Source: Leuconostoc mesenteroides subsp. mesenteroides ATCC 8293 (GTDB lineage: Bacteria; Bacillota; Bacilli; Lactobacillales; Lactobacillaceae). From it: a DNA stretch of 64,000 nt. Positions 36,347 to 44,612 of the stretch are shown here, one piece after another. The notes beneath the pieces were generated by a model that saw nothing but the letters and a program-made list of their open reading frames with translations, was not told where the DNA came from and searched no databases. The stretch is from the NCBI RefSeq assembly GCF_000014445.1, contig NC_008531.1, positions 837,001 to 901,000 on the forward strand, read 5' to 3'. Each line of letters begins with the position of its first letter. Position 1 is the first letter of the stretch. Made by a program: the position numbers and the translations under genes.

Positions 36347-38269
36347 TTATTTATTGATTAAAGTCAAAACAATATCATCTTTATCGACTTTACTACCAAT
36401 TGGTTTTACAATGTTGAATTCAGAAAGGACATTAGAATTTGTTATTGTCACAATAACGGTGTCATCAAAGCCAGCATCCTTTATTGACTTGTCCCAGAAC
36501 TCAATGAGTAGATCACCTTTCTTAACATGTTGGCCGCGCTCGAAGTAAGTAACAAAACCTGTCCCTTGCATAGCAACAGTACCAATACCAATGTGAATTA
36601 ATGTGACTAGACCAGTGTCTGAAACAAGGCCAATGGCATGTTTCGTTGAGAAGGCAACGCGAACGGTTGCATCAAATGGCGCATAAACCCGACCATCGCT
36701 CGGACGAATTGCAAATCCTTGACCTAGAGATCCTGAAGCAAATGCATGGTCATTAACGGATGAGAGATTAATTAATTCACCGGCAATAGGTGCATTGTAT
36801 GTGTACTCACCAGTTTTTAATTCAGGCGTGGTTGTAGTCGTTGTTGTGTCAACAAATTTCTTTCCCCATGTTTTTTCAAGTTGGTCAACAATTTCAGCGT
36901 GCTTGCGCTCAGTAAGTGTTACTTTGCGATAAAATACGTAGGTGCCGATTAAAATAATAACAATTGGCAAACCAAACATAATGGTTTTGAAAATGGATTG
37001 TCCGGACCCTGTTACTGAAGAAGCTGTAGCACCAGTTGTCATTCCAGCGACTACGGCAGTTATTCCGACGACGCCGTTTGAAATAGCACCAGCTAGTTTA
37101 TCTAATAGTGGACGAACCGACAACGTTAATGATTCATCACGATGCCCGAGCTTCAGTTGACCGTACTCCACAGAATCAGAGATTGTCATGAGAACCACTA
37201 AGAACACAAGTGGTTGTGGAATGGCAAATAATTCGGCAGCGATTAGAACCATTGTGAGTGACTGTCCTGCAAAAATAAACAGAACTAATCCGATAATCAT
37301 GGTTAAGATACACCAGAAAAATAAATTACGTCGATTAAGTTTATCAGCTAATTTTGGAAATAGTGAAACAGATAGTAAGCCAGTTACAATGTTTAGTGAG
37401 GCGAAAATTGAGAAAGCAGATGAGTTTCCTAAAATAAAAGTGAAATAATATAACTCTAGTGAATTAACAAGAGTGACGCCCGTGGTGTAAAAACCATAAG
37501 ACAGGGCAATCCACATGAGCTGATCATTATGCGTTAGAATATGGATAACATTTTTGAATGTTGTTTTTTCTTTGTTCTTACGTAGGTCGGAATCAACTTC
37601 TTTAGTACCAACACCAACAGCGACCGCACTCAGCCATGCGATTACCGCAATAATAACAGCAAACCAGAACCAACCACGAGTGTCACCAGTACCATCATTT
37701 TGATTCAAAGAGAAAAACAAAACAATGGGCATAACAACAACACCGACTAAGTTTCCACCGATTGTAGAACCGATACGGGCAAAAGTTGCAGTTTTTTCAC
37801 GTTCGCGTGAGCCAAAAGTTAATGCCGGTATCATTGACCAGAACCCAATATCTTTAAATGAATAGAAGATATCCATAATAATATAGATTATGCCAAAGAT
37901 AATCAAATAAAGAAGTGGGTTTGATTTATTTAGACCGCCCATATTTGTGAAAAGAATGATCAGAGCAACTGATCCAACCGTTCCACCAACAACCACCCAA
38001 GGTTTAAATTTACCCCAACGAGTGCTTGTATTATCAATTGCATTACCAATAAATGGATCAATTGCTAATTCAACAAATCGTAGTAGAAAGATAATTAGCG
38101 TAATGGAACTAATCATTTTGTCATTTTGCGCGGCATTACCACTATTGAACAAATGTGTGGTAACAAACATAATGAAATACGTTGATAATGTCGCAAAAAA
38201 CATATCATTACCGAATGCACCAAAAGCGTATGAAACGCGTGATGTCATTGACTGCTGGTTAGACTTCAT
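36347..38269 (-). CDS. lacS: Galactoside permease of the GPH family with C-terminal EIIA-like domain (LacS/RafP type)
   Basis: A 640-residue protein. Residues about 1-460 form a 12-helix GPH carrier (SYAFGAFGNDMFFATLSTYF; a loop with NRRNLFFW). The last about 150 residues are an EIIA-Glc-like domain with His559 in LIHIGIGTVAMQG, equivalent to the phosphorylated His552 of Streptococcus thermophilus LacS, and the second His in KHAIGLVSDTG. HPr-dependent phosphorylation of that domain is known to tune transport. Substrates may be lactose, melibiose, raffinose or galactose; the divergent alpha-galactosidase operon argues for alpha-galactosides. A Thr-rich linker (VDTTTTTTTPE) joins the two parts. 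AAAAGGAG precedes the ATG. Confidence 0.93.
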   Translation of the reverse strand: MKSNQQSMTSRVSYAFGAFGNDMFFATLSTYFIMFVTTHLFNSGNAAQNDKMISSITLIIFLLRFVELAIDPFIGNAIDNTSTRWGKFKPWVVVGGTVGSVALIILFTNMGGLNKSNPLLYLIIFGIIYIIMDIFYSFKDIGFWSMIPALTFGSREREKTATFARIGSTIGGNLVGVVVMPIVLFFSLNQNDGTGDTRGWFWFAVIIAVIAWLSAVAVGVGTKEVDSDLRKNKEKTTFKNVIHILTHNDQLMWIALSYGFYTTGVTLVNSLELYYFTFILGNSSAFSIFASLNIVTGLLSVSLFPKLADKLNRRNLFFWCILTMIIGLVLFIFAGQSLTMVLIAAELFAIPQPLVFLVVLMTISDSVEYGQLKLGHRDESLTLSVRPLLDKLAGAISNGVVGITAVVAGMTTGATASSVTGSGQSIFKTIMFGLPIVIILIGTYVFYRKVTLTERKHAEIVDQLEKTWGKKFVDTTTTTTTPELKTGEYTYNAPIAGELINLSSVNDHAFASGSLGQGFAIRPSDGRVYAPFDATVRVAFSTKHAIGLVSDTGLVTLIHIGIGTVAMQGTGFVTYFERGQHVKKGDLLIEFWDKSIKDAGFDDTVIVTITNSNVLSEFNIVKPIGSKVDKDDIVLTLINK

Positions 38270-38307
38270 AATTGTAATCTCCTTTTTGTAGTAGCTAACA
38301 TCTCAAT

Positions 38308-38321
38308 AGTAAGCGCTTTCA
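38308..38321 (-). promoter_or_regulatory. cre site upstream of lacS
   Basis: On the minus strand TGAAAGCGCTTACT fits TGNAANCGNWNNCW fully. It is 39 bases before the lacS start, consistent with CcpA repression. Confidence 0.7.
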
Positions 38322-38339
38322 TTTAAAAAATCAATACTT

Positions 38340-38359
38340 TTTAGTAAATATTTAGTAAA
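38340..38359 (+). promoter_or_regulatory. Tandem TTTAGTAAA operators between lacS and its regulator
   Basis: TTTAGTAAA occurs at 38340-38348 and 38351-38359, one helical turn apart. The same word recurs twice before the alpha-galactosidase gene (39465, 39497). A shared 9-bp near-palindrome around both units suggests the site of the local LacI-type regulator. Confidence 0.55.
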
Positions 38360-38440
38360 TAGGTATTTTTTATATTTTGATGTAAAATGATAAGGAGTAT
38401 AAATAAAGCAAATGAACTTGCATAAATTGAGGAAGAAAAT

Positions 38441-39448
38441 ATGGTAACAATTAAGCAGATAGCGCTGGAAACGGATGTGTCATCAAGCACGGTATCTCGA
38501 GTTTTAAATAATGACCTGACTCTGTCAGTTTCTGACGAAACTCGCCGAAAGATTATTGATGCCGCGCAAAGGTTGAATTACACAAAAAAACATAAAAAAA
38601 GTATTTCCAAAAAATTGATCCATATTGCAGTATTGACGGTTTTTTCTGAAATCCGAGAAGCTAGCGATGCTTATTGGCGACAAATATACTTGAGTATTGA
38701 GCAAAATGCGCAAGATCAAAATATTATTGTTGATGAAATTATTCGAATTAATCAAGGCATTAATATCGCGGATTTCGCAACTTACGATGCCATTATTATT
38801 TTAGGCGATATGACTCAAAAAGCGGTGAACCAATTGCAGAAAATTAATGAGCGAATTGTGTTGGTTGATGCCAAAACGCGCTATGAAACCATTGACTCTG
38901 TCAATCCCGAACTGCGGTTGATGACAACTCGGATATTGGATGAGTTTTATCAAGCTGGACGGCGACATATTGGATTTATTGGTGGCGTGAATGATTTGCT
39001 AGAATTAGATGGCTCCTCAACACTTGCTGTTGAAGATGTGCGTAGTGAAATCTATCGTAATTGGGCTGAAGAGCATCAAATGAGCTCTCATTTTTACACC
39101 GGTCCGTGGCATGCTGAAACGGGCATGCAAGGCGCTATATCTTTATTAAGAGAAGAACACAGTATAGATGCACTATTAGTTGCTTCGGATCCTATTGCAA
39201 TTGGTGCCATTAATGCATTGAAATCCGAGAATCTAGAGCCAGGAATTGATATTGATGTGGTGAGCTTTGATAATGTTGAGTTATCCTCTTACTTGGTTCC
39301 GGCACTAACGACGGTAGATCTAAATCCTGCGGCACTAGGGAAGACGGCTTTAGAACAAGCCTACGAATTAGCAAATGATGAACGTGATTGGACAGTTTGG
39401 GCTACAATACCGGGAAATTTGAAATATCGAGAAACTTTTAAAAAGTAA
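38441..39448 (+). CDS. LacI/GalR family regulator of the alpha-galactoside genes
   Basis: A 335-residue regulator with helix-turn-helix at 1-58 (MVTIKQIALETDVSSSTVSR, VLNNDLTLSVSDETRRK) and a sugar-binding effector domain ending ...VSFDNVELSSYLVPALTTVD. It is the MsmR/GalR/RafR type that replaces the LacI hinge with a variable linker (KKHKKSISKK). It is divergent from lacS and lies directly upstream of the aga-galK-galT genes, so it probably represses both in the absence of galactose or melibiose. GAGGAAG stands before the ATG. Confidence 0.9.
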   Translation: MVTIKQIALETDVSSSTVSRVLNNDLTLSVSDETRRKIIDAAQRLNYTKKHKKSISKKLIHIAVLTVFSEIREASDAYWRQIYLSIEQNAQDQNIIVDEIIRINQGINIADFATYDAIIILGDMTQKAVNQLQKINERIVLVDAKTRYETIDSVNPELRLMTTRILDEFYQAGRRHIGFIGGVNDLLELDGSSTLAVEDVRSEIYRNWAEEHQMSSHFYTGPWHAETGMQGAISLLREEHSIDALLVASDPIAIGAINALKSENLEPGIDIDVVSFDNVELSSYLVPALTTVDLNPAALGKTALEQAYELANDERDWTVWATIPGNLKYRETFKK

Positions 39449-39455
39449 AAGTAAC

Positions 39456-39505
39456 CGTTTACATTTTAGTAAACGAGTGGTAAACTGTGTTTGTAATTTA
39501 GTAAA
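39456..39505 (+). promoter_or_regulatory. Operator region of the alpha-galactosidase operon
   Basis: CGTTTAC (39456-39462) and GTAAACG (39469-39475) form an inverted repeat with a 6-bp gap, and TTTAGTAAA occurs at 39465-39473 and 39497-39505. The set fits binding of the LacI-family protein and perhaps CcpA. Confidence 0.55.
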
Positions 39506-39525
39506 AGACTTCACGGAGGAAGATT

Positions 39526-41748
39526 ATGGCTAATGCAAACATTTCTTTTGATGACAAGCAAAATGTTTTTCATCTTTCAAATCGACAAATATCTTACCTG
39601 ATACAAATTGAAGAGGGCGGACTGCTAAGCCATCTCTATTTTGGTAAAAAAATTACAAAATATCATGGTTCACGACATTATCCACGTCTAGATAGAGGAT
39701 TCTCACCAAACTTAGCTGGAAAACCACATCAAACAGATCGTAGCTATTCGAAGGACACATTATTACAAGAATACGGTGGTTATAATACGGGAGATTTTCG
39801 TCAAGCCGCGATTAAAATTCAAGGAGCCAACGGTGCACAAACATCTGATTTTCGTTTTCAATCATTCGAAATCGTAAATGGTAAGCCACATATAGCTCAT
39901 CTGCCTCAGGCCTACGTGTTATCAGAAGATGAAGCTAAAACATTAATAATTTATCTTGTGGATAGTGCGCTAAATGTCCAAGTATCGCTTTATTACACAA
40001 TTTATAATGACCGGCCAGTAGTTGCAAGATCAACTAAAATAACGAATCTCTCTCAACAAAGTATTAATATTGAGAAAATTGCATCACTGCAATTAGATTT
40101 ACCAGCAAGTGATCTAGAAATCATCTCGTTACCCGGCGCCCATGTGCGTGAACGTCAAATGGAGCGACAAACTGTGCGCCAAGGAGTGGCTGAATTTTCT
40201 AGTCATCGAGGAACAAGCTCGCACCACATGAATCCATTTGTAGCGCTAGTAACACCGAACACAACCGAAAATGAGGGTGAAGCTGTTGGTATCCAACTGG
40301 TTTATTCGGGAAATCATCAATTCACTATCGAAAGAGATTATGTGGAACAGACACGTGTTCTATCTGGTATTAACGAAGATGGATTTGATTGGCAATTAAA
40401 CGCTGATGATGACTTTCAGACACCTGAAGCGTTGTTGGTTTATTCTGATGAAGGTTTAAATGGTATGTCACAAGCTTACCATCACTTGCTACGAGAACGT
40501 GTGGCTCGTGGAAAATATCAATATGCAGAGAGACCAATTGTTATTAATAACTGGGAAGCAACTTATTTTGATTTTAATGCAGAAAAAATTCAAGAGATAT
40601 TAGATGAAGCATCCCCATTAGGCATTGAAATGTTTGTCTTAGATGATGGTTGGTTTGGAAAACGTGATGATGATGATAGCTCTTTGGGTGACTGGTTTGA
40701 ATACGCCACTAAATTACAGAGTGGCGGTGGTTTAGTTGGCTTGTCAGATAAAGTACACGAAAAAGGTATGAAATTTGGATTATGGTTTGAACCGGAAATG
40801 ATTTCCAAAAATTCTGATCTCTATCGACAACATCCTGATTATATTCTCGGTATGCCTAACCGTGATTTGACCCCTAGTCGTGATCAATATGTGCTTGATT
40901 TTTCAAGACCTGAGGTAGTGGATAATATTTTCCAACAAGTAGTAAATATCTTGGATAATGTTAAGATTGATTACATTAAGTGGGACATGAACCGTCATTT
41001 AACAGAAGTATATTCTGCAGCGTTGTCACCAGAACGTCAAGGAGAAGTGGGACATCGTTATATGTTAGGTGTGTATGATTTGGCGGATCGTTTGACCAAA
41101 CGTTATCCAGATATTTTATTTGAAGGATGCTCTGGCGGTGGCGGACGATTTGACGCTGGCATGTTATATTTCTTTCCACAATCGTGGACATCAGACAATA
41201 CGGACCCTGTTGAGCGCTTAAAAATTCAATATGGGACGACATTAAGCTACCCAGTCTCTAGTATGACCGCGCATGTTTCAGCATCGCCTAATCATCAAAC
41301 TGGGCGTCAAACGAGTCTGGCTATGCGTGGGGATGTTGCTACTGCAGGAGTCTTTGGATATGAATTAAACCTAGCTAAGTTGTCATTAGAAGAAAAATCA
41401 GAAATCAAAGATCAAGTGACATTTTATAAACAGCATCGCTCGTTGATCCAGTATGGCAATTTTTACCGTATCAAAAGTCCTTTTAAAAATAATGAAACAG
41501 CCTGGGAATTTATCAGTGAAGATAAGACAGAAGCATTGTTATTCAATTACCGTGTTTTGTCAACTGCGCAGCCAGTTTTCACTGTAACTAAAATGAGTCA
41601 CCTGAAATCTGACGGAATCTATGTTGATCAAAGAACAAATGAACATTATTCTGGAGATGAACTCATGTCAATTGGTCTATATAACACGCCAATTAAGCAA
41701 GCTGATTTTACCTCTGCGGTGCGTTATTTCAAATGGCAAGCTGAATAA
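39526..41748 (+). CDS. aga: Alpha-galactosidase, GH36
   Basis: A 740-residue cytoplasmic enzyme of GH36 subgroup I, which cleaves terminal alpha-1,6-galactose from melibiose, raffinose and stachyose. The nucleophile is Asp487 in YIKWDMNRHLTE and the acid/base is Asp557 in TSDNTDPVERL. Other markers are VLDDGWFGKRDDD, GLWFEPEMIS and CSGGGGRFD. Family members are usually tetramers of 720-750 residues. GGAGGAAG precedes the ATG. galK follows about 30 bases after the stop. Operators just upstream match those at lacS. Confidence 0.95.
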   Translation: MANANISFDDKQNVFHLSNRQISYLIQIEEGGLLSHLYFGKKITKYHGSRHYPRLDRGFSPNLAGKPHQTDRSYSKDTLLQEYGGYNTGDFRQAAIKIQGANGAQTSDFRFQSFEIVNGKPHIAHLPQAYVLSEDEAKTLIIYLVDSALNVQVSLYYTIYNDRPVVARSTKITNLSQQSINIEKIASLQLDLPASDLEIISLPGAHVRERQMERQTVRQGVAEFSSHRGTSSHHMNPFVALVTPNTTENEGEAVGIQLVYSGNHQFTIERDYVEQTRVLSGINEDGFDWQLNADDDFQTPEALLVYSDEGLNGMSQAYHHLLRERVARGKYQYAERPIVINNWEATYFDFNAEKIQEILDEASPLGIEMFVLDDGWFGKRDDDDSSLGDWFEYATKLQSGGGLVGLSDKVHEKGMKFGLWFEPEMISKNSDLYRQHPDYILGMPNRDLTPSRDQYVLDFSRPEVVDNIFQQVVNILDNVKIDYIKWDMNRHLTEVYSAALSPERQGEVGHRYMLGVYDLADRLTKRYPDILFEGCSGGGGRFDAGMLYFFPQSWTSDNTDPVERLKIQYGTTLSYPVSSMTAHVSASPNHQTGRQTSLAMRGDVATAGVFGYELNLAKLSLEEKSEIKDQVTFYKQHRSLIQYGNFYRIKSPFKNNETAWEFISEDKTEALLFNYRVLSTAQPVFTVTKMSHLKSDGIYVDQRTNEHYSGDELMSIGLYNTPIKQADFTSAVRYFKWQAE

Positions 41749-41778
41749 GTGAAAATCATTGTGAAAGGAAAAATGGAA

Positions 41779-42963
41779 ATGACTGAAATATACGAAGAAT
41801 TAATTCATGTTTTTAAGAAGCAATTTCATCATGAACCAACTGACAAGTTTTTCTCACCAGGTCGAATTAACTTAATCGGTGAGCATACTGATTATAATGG
41901 TGGTCACGTGTTTCCAGCATCAATTACACTGGGAACATATGGCGTAGCATCTCAAAGAGCGGATAGTTTGGTAAAACTCTATTCGACTAATTTCCCGGAT
42001 GAAGGGGTGATTAGTTTTGACGTTAATGACGAAGAAAAGTTACCTGGATCATCTTGGGGAAATTTTGTTAAAGGCGTGTTGCAGGCTTTAAGAGGATATG
42101 GTAACCGTTTTGAGCATGGATTTGAATTAGTTATCAATGGTAACATACCAAACGGCTCAGGATTGTCATCATCGTCATCTTTAGAACTCTTAATTGGCGT
42201 AGTGGCGCAAAAGCTATATGATCTAAAAATTCCGAGATTGCAATTGGTGGCCAGTGGACAACGTGCTGAAAACGATTTTGTTGGTGTTAATACTGGAATA
42301 ATGGATCAATTTGCTATTGGATTTGGTGAAGCGGACCAAGCTATCTATTTAGACACGAATACGATGATTTACGAAATGGTACCAATCCATTTGGGTGATT
42401 ATGTTGTTGTTATTATGAATACGAACAAACGAAGAGAGTTGGCTGACTCAAAATACAATGAGCGTGTTCGTGAAACTCAAGAAGCAGTCTATCAATTGCA
42501 AAAATATACACCTATCCAATATCTGGGCGAATTAGACGCCAAAACTTTTAATAAATATGCTGATAAATTAGAAAGCAACATACTTGTAAAACGTGCCCGC
42601 CATGCTGTTTATGAAAACGAACGAACTAAGATTGCTGTCGAGGCATTAAAATCAAATGATTTGGCTAGCTTTGGTAAGTTAATGAATGAATCGCATCAGT
42701 CTTTAAAGGATGACTATGCGGTAACTGGAATAGAACTTGATACGCTTGTGGAAACAGCACAAACCGTCGATGGTGTGCTCGGTGCAAGGATGACCGGTGC
42801 AGGATTTGGTGGTTGTGCAATCGCACTAGTACATCAAGATAATGTTGATGATTTGAAAGCGGCTGTTGGGGCTAAATATGAATCTGTAGTTGGCTACGAT
42901 CCCTCATTTTATGTAGCAAATGTTGGTGACGGAGCACACTGGGTCGGTAAAGTAGGTGAATAA
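41779..42963 (+). CDS. galK: Galactokinase
   Basis: A 394-residue GHMP kinase that phosphorylates alpha-D-galactose at C1 in the Leloir pathway. Signatures: FSPGRINLIGEHTDYNGG near the N-terminus, NGSGLSSSSSLEL for ATP binding, and MTGAGFGGCAIALV near the C-terminus. The frame is open from a GTG at 41749, but the ATG at 41779 has AAAGGA at the right distance and gives the usual N-terminus (MTEIYEELIHVF). It uses galactose freed by the upstream alpha-galactosidase. Confidence 0.95.
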   Translation: MTEIYEELIHVFKKQFHHEPTDKFFSPGRINLIGEHTDYNGGHVFPASITLGTYGVASQRADSLVKLYSTNFPDEGVISFDVNDEEKLPGSSWGNFVKGVLQALRGYGNRFEHGFELVINGNIPNGSGLSSSSSLELLIGVVAQKLYDLKIPRLQLVASGQRAENDFVGVNTGIMDQFAIGFGEADQAIYLDTNTMIYEMVPIHLGDYVVVIMNTNKRRELADSKYNERVRETQEAVYQLQKYTPIQYLGELDAKTFNKYADKLESNILVKRARHAVYENERTKIAVEALKSNDLASFGKLMNESHQSLKDDYAVTGIELDTLVETAQTVDGVLGARMTGAGFGGCAIALVHQDNVDDLKAAVGAKYESVVGYDPSFYVANVGDGAHWVGKVGE

Positions 42964-42965
42964 TA

Positions 42966-44471
42966 ATGTCAGAAAATAATTTAATTACGGAATTTACTCA
43001 GCGTATTATCGAACAATCGGATTACACAAATGAAGATGCAAACTATTTGGGAAACCAAATATTAGGCATGATTGGTGAATCAAATTATGAGCATGTAACA
43101 AGTGATCAAGATGTTTCGAGGTTATCTACGTTAACACTATTGGATAATTTGGTAGCAATTGCAGCAGATAATGGCACATTACAGAATAGAAAAATAAATG
43201 CTGATATACTAGGGGCACAACTAATGGATTATTTTGTGCCTCGTCCTTCACAAGTTCGACAAATTTTTTGGCAACATTACGATCACGCCCCACGGGAGGC
43301 TACTGACTATTTCTTTGATTTATCGAAAAGAAGTAACTATATCAAGACGCGGGAAATTAGCCAAAATTTATCTTACCCAGTTGAGACCGAGTATGGTCAA
43401 TTACAAATTACAATTAATCTCTCAAAGCCTGAAAAAGATCCTAAGGTAATTGCAGCAGCACTGAAAAATAAAACACAACAACAGGAACAGTATCCTGCAT
43501 CTCAGTTGGCAAAAGAGAATGAAGGCTACTGGGGTCGTTTAGATTATGCTGCTCGGTCGAATCATCGTGTCATTCCAGTAACTTTAGGTAATGAAAATTG
43601 GTATTTTCAATATTCACCGTATGCCTATTTTAATGAACATGCAATTGTGCTATCAGAAAATATTCGACCAATGCACGTTGATCAGGAAAACTTAGCTAGA
43701 CTGTTAGAATTTGTTACTAAATTCCCAGATTATTTTATTGGATCCAATGCAGATTTGCCAATTGTGGGTGGTTCAATATTGTCCCACGATCATTTTCAAG
43801 CAGGGCGCTATGATTTACCTATGGCAAAAGCAACATTGAAGGAAAGCTTTCAGATTTCAGATGTGAACCTGTCGGAAGCGGGGGTATTAAACTGGCCAAT
43901 GACTGCAATTCGCTTAATTGATTCGGACAGCGATAAATTACTCGCAGCGGCTGGTAAAGTAATGAAAACATGGGAAGATTATGACGACCCAAGTTTATTT
44001 ATTCAATCTCATAGTCAAACGGGTGAAAGACATCATACGGTTACACCAATCGTCCGATTCCGTGACCACAAATATGAAGTAGACCTTGTGTTACGGGACA
44101 ACAATACGTCGACTGAATTTCCAGACGGAATCTTTCATCCTCACTCAGATGTACAACACATAAAAAAAGAAAACATTGGACTAATAGAAGTAATGGGTTT
44201 GGCTATTTTGCCACCGCGTTTAAAAACAGAACTTGCAGAAGTCGAAGCATATCTTTTGGGGAATACGGATTCTGTGGCTCCAAAGCACAAGATATGGGCC
44301 GATAAACTAAAATATGAAGAAACTTTTAATGCTGATAATGTAACGGAAGTGGTGGAGCAAAGTGTTGGTCAAATTTTTAAAAGAGTCCTTGAAGACGCTG
44401 GCGTTTTCAAAAATTCCGAAGCAGGCCAAGCTGGTTTGAAAAAATTTATTGTGCAGTTAACAACTAATTGA
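42966..44471 (+). CDS. galT: UDP-glucose-hexose-1-phosphate uridylyltransferase, class II
   Basis: The 501 residues match the long class II GalT of lactic acid bacteria and bacilli. Recognisable parts are the catalytic region GGSILSHDHFQAGRYDLPM, and IQSHSQTGERHHTVTPIVRF. It transfers UMP from UDP-glucose to galactose 1-phosphate. It begins 2 bases after the galK stop (TAATAATG) and ends in a terminator whose stem overlaps the stop codon. galE and galM are absent from the window and must lie elsewhere. Confidence 0.95.
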   Translation: MSENNLITEFTQRIIEQSDYTNEDANYLGNQILGMIGESNYEHVTSDQDVSRLSTLTLLDNLVAIAADNGTLQNRKINADILGAQLMDYFVPRPSQVRQIFWQHYDHAPREATDYFFDLSKRSNYIKTREISQNLSYPVETEYGQLQITINLSKPEKDPKVIAAALKNKTQQQEQYPASQLAKENEGYWGRLDYAARSNHRVIPVTLGNENWYFQYSPYAYFNEHAIVLSENIRPMHVDQENLARLLEFVTKFPDYFIGSNADLPIVGGSILSHDHFQAGRYDLPMAKATLKESFQISDVNLSEAGVLNWPMTAIRLIDSDSDKLLAAAGKVMKTWEDYDDPSLFIQSHSQTGERHHTVTPIVRFRDHKYEVDLVLRDNNTSTEFPDGIFHPHSDVQHIKKENIGLIEVMGLAILPPRLKTELAEVEAYLLGNTDSVAPKHKIWADKLKYEETFNADNVTEVVEQSVGQIFKRVLEDAGVFKNSEAGQAGLKKFIVQLTTN

Positions 44472-44519
44472 AAACATGAAAAAAAATACAAGTTATTGCT
44501 TGTATTTTTTCATGTTTTC
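44470..44519 (+). terminator. Terminator of the aga-galKT operon
   Basis: GAAAACATGA and TACAAG on the left (44470-44492) pair with CTTGTA and TCATGTTTTC on the right (44499-44519), with unequal A/T runs in between. It overlaps the galT stop codon. Confidence 0.88.
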
Positions 44520-44612
44520 AATACATACTCTGCTCTGACTTTGATTATCATATAAAAAAATGATAACATTGCATTGAATTGTACATTAAAGATAATCGGT
44601 AAGGGGGATAGC

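Noticed and set aside
36240..36548. 102-aa plus-strand ORF across the lacS terminator
   Set aside because: Its start lies before the 20-bp hairpin and its second half is antisense to the EIIA domain of lacS; no ribosome site.
44574..44612. Upstream TTG start of the UvrA-like gene
   Set aside because: No ribosome site, and the added residues do not belong to the ABC fold; GTG 44613 with AAGGGGGAT is better.
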